NCBI RefSeq assembly: GCF_014898055.3
Contig: NW_023604861.1
Span: 81,812,399 to 81,876,398 of the forward strand
From: Talpa occidentalis
Taxonomy: Eukaryota; Chordata; Mammalia; Eulipotyphla; Talpidae
DNA length: 64,000 bases
Direction of reading: 5' to 3'
The notes beneath the pieces are model-generated. The model was not told the DNA's origin. It searched no databases and saw nothing but the letters and a program-made list of their open reading frames with translations. Positions 1-10,800 of this stretch are shown piece by piece (position 1 is the first letter of the stretch; every line of letters starts with the position of its first letter). Both the position numbers and the translations under genes were made by a program.

Positions 1-339
1 TAGTGGCTGGGTTTCTGGATCCAGCATCTGGACAGCCCACCTTCCAAGAGAGCCAAGCTGCTGACCTTTCATGACCTAGCCTCAGAAACCAGCTGCACAT
101 CCATCATACTTTGTTGATTGAAGCCATCACAAGCCTGCCAAGATTCAAGTTAGAAAAACATTGAATTAGAGGAACTTTCATGCCCTTAACAGTTTTAAAA
201 TCCATGACTCTAAATAAGTGAGGAATTAGAGAAAGAAGTGAGAAAACAGATGGGTAGATGAAGGTAAGCCCGATGCGTGACAAAAGTTTAAGGGTATTTT
301 GAGAAATTTAACAAGCTGATTATAAATGAACAATGAGTT

Positions 340-1020
340 AAAACTTTTTAAAATAAAATCCACATACCATAAATATTATCATCATATCCACTTTGAAATG
401 TGCCTTTCAGTAGTGTTAACTATATGCTCATTGTTGTGCAACAGAACTTTTTTATCTTACAAAACTAAAACTCAGTACCCATTAAACAATGCATTTCCCA
501 CCCCGCCACCCCTAGCCACTGGCAACCACTATTCTACTTTCTGTGTCTATGAGTTTGACTGCATTAGATACTTCATATAAATAAAATCATACTGTATGTC
601 TTTTTGTGGTTGACTCATATGACTTAACTTAAAGTCTTCAAGGTTCAGTACTCCATGATTTTATATACCACACTTTGTTTATCCATTCATGTGTGAATGG
701 ACATTTGGATTGCTTCCATCTTTTGGTGCTTCTGAATATTGCTGCTATAAACATGGGTTTGCAAATATCTCTTTAAGATCCTGTTTTCAATTCTTTTGCA
801 TATATACCCTGAAGTAGTGTTGATGGGTCATATGATAATTCCTTTATTTTTTGGGGGGGAGGGAGGGGAAAGAACCACAGTGTTTTCCTTATTGGCTGCA
901 TCATTTTACATTCTCATCAACAGTGCACGTGGGTTCCAGTTTCTCCACATCTACTCCAAATCTTGTTATTTTCTATTTTTTTTAATAGCAGGCACTCATA
1001 TTACCTCACTCTGTGAGGTA
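340..1020 (-). repeat. LINE-1 3' fragment
   Basis: Read on the minus strand it follows the end of L1 ORF2 and the 3' UTR. Wording such as 'tatccattcatgtgtgaatgg' region and 'gcatatataccctgaagtag' is characteristic of old L1M/L1MB-MC copies. Diverged. Confidence 0.75.
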
Positions 1021-1154
1021 ATATGAACAATGGTTTTGATATATCAGTATTACAGTTAAAGTGACCCAGAATCCATTTCTTATTATTTCTACCTTGTTGA
1101 AATATAAGCAGTTACTATCTGGGTCCTGGTTCTGCTGTGGAACTTCTGAGGCCT

Positions 1155-1270
1155 TGAGCAAATCACGGGTCATTCTAGAGAAGTGTTGTCTAAGGGAATT
1201 TGGACAACAAATGGCCACTGAGCACTGCAATGTGGTTAGCATAACTGAGTTGAATTTTATTTAATTTGAA
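1155..1270. repeat. MER-type DNA-transposon remnant
   Basis: 'agagaagtgttgtctaag', 'ggccactgagcactgcaatg', 'tgagttgaattttatttaat' follow a widespread short nonautonomous element I recall as MER-type. Family name not certain. Confidence 0.5.
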
Positions 1271-1346
1271 TAAATTTAATAATGTATTTATTATTTGTTA
1301 AATAAATATTATTATAAATAATACACAGTATTTATTTATAATAAAT

Positions 1347-1470
1347 AAGGAAGATGCCTCATTTTCCAAAGAAAGCATTGGAAAGAAAGTAAAAAAGTGT
1401 ACTGCCCAGAATTGATAATTACTTATAACTATTTCCCCTTGGTACAAAGAACTGATTATACATGCAGTTA
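1347..1470 (+). repeat. Local duplication, upstream copy
   Basis: About 120 bases matching 1875-2000 at roughly 85% identity by eye; shared blocks include 'gtgtactgcccagaattg' and 'ggtacaaagaactga'. Confidence 0.85.
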
Positions 1471-1778
1471 GTGGCTACTGTCTGGGACAGTCCAAGTCTA
1501 TGGCATTTCTTTTAGCTCCTAAATTGGAGCCATGTAATCAGTCCTTAAGGAACTGCTGGTGTTTGCCCTGACTCTCAAGGAGATATTGTGGGATCCCATT
1601 AATTAATTCCTAAGGAAAAATCCTGAGTCATTTCCAGTCACTGCCAACACCACTTCTACCATCATCCACCAACAAAATAAAACAAAGCCAGCTTAGCTCT
1701 TTGAAGTTGTGGAAATATTTGGATATGCCCTGGCACCTTGTCTGTGATGTTTTAAACTTGTGCTTTGTTTGGTTTCAG

Positions 1779-1872
1779 GACCTGTATGAGGCTGGAGAAA
1801 AGAGATGGGGGACAGATGAGGAGAAATTTTTAACTATTCTCTGTGCCCGGAATCAAAATCATCTGTTGCATG
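1779..1872 (+). CDS. ANXA4: ANXA4 exon a (repeat III segment)
   Basis: Begins after the acceptor ggtttcag in phase 0 with [17 protein letters not shown] and ends in HLLH plus the first base of a Val codon, followed by gtaagg. GTDE belongs to the calcium loop of repeat III. A 3'-flank segment of this exon is duplicated upstream (see repeats at 1347 and 1875). Confidence 0.95.
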
Positions 1873-4800
1873 GTAAGGCACCTGCCTCTTTTTCCAAACA
1901 AATATTGGAAAGATAGTTAAAAGTGTACTGCCCAGAATTGAAATTATTTGTAACTGTTTCCCCTTTACTTGGTACAAAGAACTGACTATACTGAACTGGC
2001 TCGAATGTCTTACCTTGGAAATGTATGAATGCAGCGATGTGTATGACCTCCAATTTTTGAAAAATTAATTATGAATAACTAGCAGATATACAATGTATTC
2101 ATAATTTAGTATTCCTATGTATAGGAAAGCAACCTTCATAGTCCTTTCTATAGAGTAGCCCTATTAAAATTTAGTTACATAAGAAAAAAATCAATAAGCA
2201 ATAAAGTAGAAATATTAGTCAACATTTATTCCTATTTAACACCCACATTGTAAAACTAATAGAAGTGAATTCTCTAGGGGTTATATTGCATAATATGAAT
2301 AGCAGATAACTGCAAATTTTATTTCCTATGTGTAAGGTTTCTAATTTGCCTCTGATAATACTTATCTTTGCAATTTTTAACTTCTTTGGGGAAAAGATAT
2401 AATTACAGAACATTTGTTGTCAGCTTTGTTTTCTTCTTGTAAACAGCAATAAAGATCTAATAAGATATTTTATCTTTTATATAAGCTCTTTTTATATATA
2501 TTCTATATCCTGAATTTCATAAACCCACTAAGCCTTTATAATCATACACAATTTAAAAAGCTTATGGGAACCCTAAGAAGGAAGAGATTGCTAAATTGAA
2601 AACATAAATTGAAAAGTATAACACATTGGGAAGTTGCACTTATTTCATGTATTCCACAGTGACAAGAAATAGGTGATTACTCCTGTTAGTAAAGGTCATG
2701 GGCTACCATCAGATGCACAAACTTTGCACTCTAGGTTCCTTTGTCTTTTTTTGCTGGATTACAATACTAATAACACAGATCTCCCCCTGGTGGTACTTTT
2801 CAGGAACTGCATGTCCTCAGAAGCGGATTTAGTGCAAAAAGATTTGTAACAAATACTCACTTCCTGGTACAAGTTAATAATTGGGCAATTTTAAAATAAC
2901 TGTTAACCACCAGAAGAATTTAGTTTAAGTACTATTTGGACCAAGAAGGCATCATAGTTTTCCTACTAACAATAATAGTATGAATTGACAATAACTAAGA
3001 TAGTATTAATAATTATCTTCCTGGTGCAATGCCAGTCATATTATAAGCATTGTCTGTTCAGTATCCCCCATGGAACAGTCATTACTGTCCCTTTTTTTCA
3101 GTGTAGAAAACTGATTTAGAAAATGTGTCACTTAGAATTTTTGATTTCAAGCAACAGACACTGGCTCCAACTTAAGAAAAGAAGTACTATGAAAATGGGA
3201 AAGAAGGAATTAGAAAATGTTGGTGGCTCACTGGATTGAAGGGAGCGCTAAGCAAGTCCAGGAAGAACAGAAATAAAGGCAGTTCTGGGAATTTCAGTGG
3301 AAGGGATGCATGGATTTTATTTCTAAGGCAGTGTTTCTCAAATTCCAGTCTCTAAAAATGCTTATTCCTGTGGCCCTGCTTCACGCTGATTGACTTAAAA
3401 GTCTCTAGAGTGACACCTAGGAAGTACATCAGGTTTCCCAGGTGATTTTTCTGTTTTCTGAGGGTAAAGATGACTGTTTTGTATGTGATCTGTTCCATTA
3501 AAAAAATTCCTGGAGTTGGGCCTCCCCGGTGGCGCAGCGGTTGAGCGCTGGGTTGCGAAGCTGCCCGCAGCCTCTGCGGCGCCGGTTCGATCCCCGGCTG
3601 CTCCCCGGCCACCGAAGGAGGGTCCCACATGGCACGCAGACCTCTCCTGCCGCCCGCTGCTCCCCTCAGCAGTGTACTTCGGTCCTTCTGCCTGCTCTGC
3701 TCCTCGCTCTGGCACTGGTGAATTCTCTCACCCTCCCGTGCTTCTGACTGTACCCAGTGCTTATATAAATAAATAAATAAATAAATAAATAAGTCTTTAA
3801 AAAAAAAAAATTCCTGGAGGATAAGACTGATTTGTCCTGTTTGGGTGAGCTGCTCATGATACATGTTGGGATGAGACAGGTGTCTCTGGATTGATACCTC
3901 TGTGAGAATCACAGTCATGGAAGTGAGGCAGCACCCCCAAAGAAGGTGCTGTATCGAGTCCCGGCCAGCCAGGGAGATACCCACAAGGCGGGGCAAACTC
4001 TCCTGACTCACCCACTGCTCCCCTCGGCAGTGCTTTTGGTCCATCTGCCTGTTCTGCTCCCCGCTCTGGCTCTGGTGAATCCTCTCACCCTCCGACCCCA
4101 GCTCTTGTATAAATAAAATAAATCTTTAAAAATAAAAAGAGAGAAACAAAATAGATATCTGTTCTAAGATGTCTCCAAAAGAAGGCAGCAAGAGAGGAAA
4201 ACATTTTATCATATTCAAAAACACCTGGCAAAATACCTCCAAAATTTAAACATGTTAATCTATTAAAAGGGTGCAACCAGCTGTTATCAAACATGACTCA
4301 GTTTTGAAGAGGTGATTTGTTCTACTTTTGATGAGCCAAAAGGAACAGGAACATACAGGTGATTGTCTAGCCTCAAGTTACAAAAAGATACCCTTTGCCT
4401 TCTAAGGAAACAATGAGAGAAGAAAGCAAATCTCTCCAGTGGTTAGCTCCTTTAAAAAAAAAAAGAAAAAAAAGATTTATTTATTTATATAAGAACCAGG
4501 GTACAGCTCAGATGCGCAAGAGTGTGAGAGGATTCATCAGAGACAGAGTGGGGAACAGAACAGGCAGACTGACTGAAACACACTGCTGAGGGGAGCAGGG
4601 GGCAAGACAGGAGAGGTCTGCTCCCCCACGTGGGTTGCTCCGCAGCCAGCGGGATCGCACTGGCACTGCACAGGCTGCAGACAGCTTCACAGCACAGCGC
4701 TCAACCACCTGCGCCACCAGGGAGGCACTGGTTATCTCCATTTTATGTGTGAGAAAACAGTGCCCCAGATAAGGGAAAGGACTTGCTTGATTTCCTCCCA

Positions 4801-7800
4801 GAGTCACTGTTCCTTCCTCCTCTCCTTGGGCATATGCCACTGGTGATAGGCCTCCTGGATTCTCACCCACATTGCTCATTAATTTCCTCTTGAAATATGT
4901 TAAAGCATAAACAGTGTGGTCTAGTTAAAAGATGTTCATTCTTTCCATATATTTTAATTTCCTCTATTCCTCTTTTGTTGTTTATAATTCCATTTTGTAA
5001 TTGTTTGCAGTGTTTGATGAATATAAGAGGATATCAAAGAAGGATATTGAAGAGAGCATTAAATCGGAAACATCTGGTAGCTTCGAAGATGCTCTTCTGG
5101 CTATAGGTAAGCTAGTAGGGACTGGCGAGTGAAGAAACAGATGACAATAGATGTTCCTGCTGGTTATCAGTTTGTCGCCATGAGAATGTAGACCATTTTT
5201 TCAGGGGTAAAATTTTTATTTAAATTACACATGGTTTGTTCTGAAATTCTAAACAAAAAATATTGTATGCTCCCTAACTGTTATTGTACCACGTGGCTTT
5301 ATACATTTTATATTCTCTGCACCTTTATTTCTCAGTCTATGGGAAAGAGAATTCTATATTAGCTGCATCCTGCAAGTCTGTGAATGGATAGAAGTAATAA
5401 CTTTCGTATGTTATATCAATCATCATTTTGAAGTTATAAAGCTGCCTTTTGTTCTGACAGCCTTGATTCACTACTTTTCCAGGAAGTCGATGATAAATTG
5501 AAGGCTTTTTCCAGCCAATGTTCATTAAACATTGTTTAGCTAAAATTTTTCTCACAAAACAATTAAGAGATACTACTTCTTCATACCTTATAGATACAGA
5601 GGAAATAACTCCCATATTTTTCTCATAGATTTTATCTTTATTTCTTTTAACAGTAAAGTGCCTGAGGAACAAACCTGCATATTTTGCTGAAAGACTCTAT
5701 AAATCTATGAAGGTAAATGACTTTATTTTTAGCATCTGAATGACTTGGGCATGTTTGTATCCGCATTTATAAGTTTACTTACATCCCCCACCCAAATTTC
5801 AACCTGAAATGGTCAATTCAATTCATTAAATACTTCATTCACTGAGTTCCTGCTAATAATAACCCAAGGTAATATTTATTAATTACTTAGGCTTTCTTTA
5901 TATGTATAAATTAATTTTACCTCCAGCAGCTCTGTGGGCAGATATTATTATCTGCCCCCATTTTACAGATGAAGAAAACTAAGGTGTAGTGAAGACATAC
6001 AATTTACCCAGGGTTCTAAATGAGGAACTAATATAACAGGGTAGTCCAGCTTCAGAGCCCATGCTTCTAACAAAGCATTGTTAACTCTGTGCAAGCATCC
6101 TTTCTGGGAACTAGGAAGGAGTGGAGGGTGCAGGAAAGACCAAAATGTTGTTCTTGCTCTCAGAGAACTTCCAGCCTGGAGAAGAAGGCATGTATGTGCC
6201 AGACATCAATAAGAACAAAATAAAATGTGAAGGACAGCTGGGGATCCAAATATTACAGGAACACAGAGGAAGCAGTATTCTTTTCAATTTTGGGAGAAGG
6301 GAAGGGTCAGGGAAAAAATATTTAAAGAAGTTTATGGTGAAAGATAGAATTGGACTTTTAAGGTGGTGAACTTAATGCAGTAATCACAGGTGTTGCTGTA
6401 TAATGATGTACATCATCAACTTATAGAATAATAAAATGAAACGTTACTTTAATTAAAAAAAAATTAATCCTTGGCAATGAGATAAAAATAAAGGAAGTTG
6501 GTACATTTGAGCAGGACCTTACAAGAAATTTTCCATCAGAGGATTTTATAAGGAATGAAAGATTGAAAGGCATTGGGGCTAAGAATCACTGCAGGTAAGG
6601 CAGGCTCACTGGAGAACACAAGATAGGTCTCTAGAAAGACAGAGTGTGGTCTTCCTTGGTCAGATCACAGTGTTCGAGATGTGGTGGGGAGTCCAGAATT
6701 CCATAGTGGAAAGTGATACTAGTTCACAGGCTTCTAAGCTTGTGGCACAAAAGAGTCATCAAAGGAATTATGCATTATCTTGCTTTGATAGACGAAAGAT
6801 GAACGCAATCAAAAAATGGCTATGCTTTGAAATGTGGGGACCTTGTTTTCTTCCTTAGGGCTTGGGTACTGATGATGACACCCTTATCAGAGTGATGGTT
6901 TCTCGAGCGGAGATCGATATGTTGGACATCCGGTCTAACTTCAAGAGGACATATGGGAAATCTCTGTACTCTTTCATCAAGGTGGGTCACTGGAGCCTTG
7001 CTCTGGCCAGAGGAAAGCTCTGATGAGAGGCTGGGTTTCCCACCTATGTATTTAAAAATATCTTGTCCTCTCTTTGGGCAGATAAAACCATTTAAAGATG
7101 GTTCTCTAATTCAATATTTCCAGTGTCCTTTCACATAGATATTTAAATCTTAATAGGGTTAGAAGCTGGAAATGTTTGTCTTCTTAATAAAGTAATTATT
7201 TCATGTTGACCCAACACAAAGAAGGACTATATTTTAATGAATACTTTTAAGAGTACCTTGTCTACCAGCTAGCAATGAAAGATAACTGTATCTTCCAGAG
7301 CCCAGGGCCAGCTGCAGTTTGCTCAAAAGAGGGGAAAGCATGTTAGTTATCCTGAACTGCTGTTCTATACCTGGCACCAGACTTCCAGGTGTCCTAAGAT
7401 GACATAGAGTGATGAGATATCATTCCCATCCATGAAAACCCCTTCTGACTAGGATTTTGCTTCTTCAGGAAGCCAGAAGGGTCTTATAGTTATGAAGCCA
7501 ACATCTCTCCCCCCAGATTGTTTTGTAGAGCTAAAATATAGCTAGCTGTAAGTAAAATGCTCTTTAAGATTCAAGGATGGGGCCTCCCCGGTGGCGCAGT
7601 GGTTGAGCGCTGGGTTGCAAAGCTGCCTGCGTCCTCTGCAGTGCAGGTTCCATCCCCGGCTGCTCCCCGGACACCGGAGGAGGGTCCCCACAGGCGCACA
7701 GAGCTCTCCTGCCGCCCGCTGCTCCCCTCAGCTCCCCTCAGCAGTGTACTTCGGTCCTTCTGCCTGCTCTGCTCCCCGCTCTGGCTCTGGTGAATTCTTT

Positions 7801-10800
7801 CACCCTCCTGCGCTTCTGACTGTACCCAGTGCATGTATAAACAAAACAAACAAACAAACAAACAAATAAATAAAACATGCCTCTATAAAAAAAAAAAGAG
7901 AGAGAGCTTAAAAAAAAAAAAAAGATTCAAGGATGACCACAAGTGAAGTTGTGGGAAAATATATTTGTAATATATATGATTAATGTTTAAAAAGCTTTTA
8001 AAAAGCACTGAAAGAGAGGAAGAGAGAAATCCAAACAGAAAACTTGTCAAAGAGAAAACATACAGGGCCTCCCTGGTGGACCAAAGGGTTAAAGTCTTAG
8101 CACTATCAAGCTATCACCAGCCACTGTGGCTTGAGTTCTATCCCCAGCCAGGGAGGTAACCCACACATGGAGCAGCAGACCTCTCCTATCTTGCCCGCTG
8201 CTCCTCTCAGCAGTGTATTTCAGTCAATCTGCCTGTTCTGCTCCTCACTCTGTCTCTGGTGAATCCTCTCACACCCATACCTCTGGCCTACACCCCAGTT
8301 CTTGTATGCATAAATAAATAAAAATAAATCTTTTTTAAAAAGAGAGAAAACATGCATTTCAAGAAAGATGAAACACAAATAAATAATGAATATATGCATT
8401 ATTTAATTTTATTATATTCCATGAATTGGAAATAAAAACAAATCATCATGTACTTACCTAAAACCTTTAACAAAGTTTAGAGGGATCATAAGCAGTATTG
8501 GGAAGGTCAGGGAAAAACTCACTATCTCCTGTGGAAGGACTATAAATTGGTCTAACCTTTCTGAGAGGAGGCAATTTGGTAATAAAGATTTTTTAAAAAT
8601 CTATACCTCCCATTTAGCTATTAAGTACCTAGGAATTTCTTCAGGGAAAATAATGAAAGTATGTGAATCCACAGAATGGCAGAAAATAGTTGCAAATCAT
8701 AGATATGATAAGGGTTTACTGTCCAGAATATAAAAAATATTCTTATAACTCAATAACAAAAAAGGCAAATAATCCAACTTAAAAATGACAAAAAATTCAT
8801 TACTTGGTGTATATGAATGGCCAGTAATCACATGAAAAGATGCTTAGCATCATTAATCATTAGGAAAATGCAAATCAAAACCATAATGGAATATCACTTT
8901 GTATCTAGTAGGATAGCTATAATTAAAAGGAAAACAACAGAAAACAACAAACATTGGTGAGGATGTGAAGAAATTGGAACTATATGAATTACTGGTGCAA
9001 ATGTAAAATGGCATAGCCACAGTGGAAAACAGTTTGGCCCTTCCTCTAAAAAGTTAAACAGAGTTATCATACGCTCCAGCAATTCTAGTCCTATATACTC
9101 AAAAGAAATGGAAGCAGGAATTCAAACAGATACTCACACAGCAATATAACATTATTCATACAGCCAGCCAAGGGTGGAAACAACCTAAGAATTCATCAAC
9201 AGATGAGTCAATAAATAAAATGTGAAATGTGGTCTATACATATATTTAAAGAATGAAGTTTCTGATATATGGATGAACTCTGGAGACATGTTAAGTAAAA
9301 TAAACCATAACCAAAAAGATAGATATTGTAGGATTCCACTTATGTGAAATATTTACAAGAGTTAAATTCATAGAGACAGAAAGAAGATAAGAGGTTACAA
9401 GGAGTTGGGAGAAGAGGAGAATAGGGAATTATTACTTGGTGGTTATTGAGTTTCTTTTAGGATGATTAAAGTGTTTTGGAAAAAGCAATGATGGTTACAC
9501 AACATTGTAAATGTAGTTAATGCCACCGATTTATACATTTAAAATGATTAAAATGGCAAATTTTTATATATATGTTGCCAAAAATAAAATCTGTGAAAGA
9601 ATTTGAATAAAATTATTTCATTAAAAATGTGACAAATGGAGCCTCCCTGGTGGCACAGGGGGTTAAGATGCAACCTATAAAGCAATGAACAGCCACTGCA
9701 GCAAGAGTTCGATCCCCAGGCAGGGAGCTACCCACATGGTGCAGCAAACCTCTCCTGACTTGCCCGCTGCTCCCCTCAGCAGTGTATTTCAGTCAGTCCG
9801 CCTGTTCTGCTCCCCACTCTGTCTCTAGTGGATCTTCCCACCCCCCCATGCCTCTGGCCTGTTCCCCAGTTCTTATATGCATAAATAAATAAATCTTTAA
9901 AAAAATGTGAAAAATGCACTAAATATTATATTTTAACCTATAGCATTATATTTCTTATGTTATTTTACATTATTTAGACTTGTATGATACATTTATAGTA
10001 TATGATTTGTTATATACTATTATTTTTATTAACAAATAGGTGATTATTCAAATTATAGAAAATCCATACAATGTAATACTATATAAAATAAAAATGATAG
10101 ACTACAAAAATAATGATTGACTTGGAATTATCACTATAAATATATTTATATATTATATATGTATGCACATATGTATAAGTATATGTGTTTACACACACTA
10201 ACATAACAATGGAAAGATTAAAAATAAAGAATACATTGTTTCCTAAATAATAATCACCAAAAGAAGCAGAATAGAAATAGAAAACTAAGTAAATAATAGG
10301 AAAAATGACAGAGGTAAGATAGAAACTTAAGTTATATTAATAAACTCCCAGTTTAGGTAAAAATATAAAATCCTACTCCACAATAACATGTAAGAAACTT
10401 TTTTTTTTAAGATTTATTTATTTTTTAAAGATTTATGCATACAGGAGCTGAAGTACAGGCCAGAGGTGTGGGGGGTGAGGGAACCCACCAGAGACAGAGT
10501 GGGGAACAGAACAGGTAGATTGACTGAAATACACTGCTGGGAGGAGCAGCGGGCAAGTCAGGAGAGGTCTGCTGCACCATGTGGGTATCTCCCTGGCCGG
10601 GGATCGAACTCACACTGCAGGGCCTGCAGATAGCTTCATAGGTTGCGTCTTAACCCCTTGTGCCACCAGGGAGACCACATGTAAGAAGCTTTAAAAAAAA
10701 AAAGGCCAGAGAAAAGACCTTTTGACAAATGTCAAGTTTTGATAATGAACTTTTGACAAAAAGAACTTTTGACATCCATTATAGTAAAAAGAAGAATTTA

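Larger units (their letters stand above)
1..1778. other. ANXA4 intron, left edge
   Basis: No coding exon found. It holds an L1 3' fragment on the minus strand (about 340-1020), a DNA-transposon-like remnant (1155-1270), an AT-rich tract (1260-1350) and the upstream copy of a local duplication (1347-1470). Positions 1-325 show nothing I recognise. Confidence 0.6.
1873..5010. other. ANXA4 intron
   Basis: Contains the downstream copy of the local duplication (1875-2000), a MIR (3000-3125) and three SINE copies (3516-4727). 2010-2990 is plain AT-rich intron with nothing recognised. 3130-3500 may include old repeat remnants I cannot classify. Confidence 0.6.

Noticed and set aside
3516..3600. Possible tRNA genes at SINE heads
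   Set aside because: A and B boxes are present, but the acceptor stem and anticodon arm do not fold as a tRNA, and dozens of copies have SINE bodies and tails.
3352..4044. 230-residue minus-strand open frame
   Set aside because: It runs through two SINE copies and flanks; the protein is the antisense reading of the SINE that recurs at many other sites.
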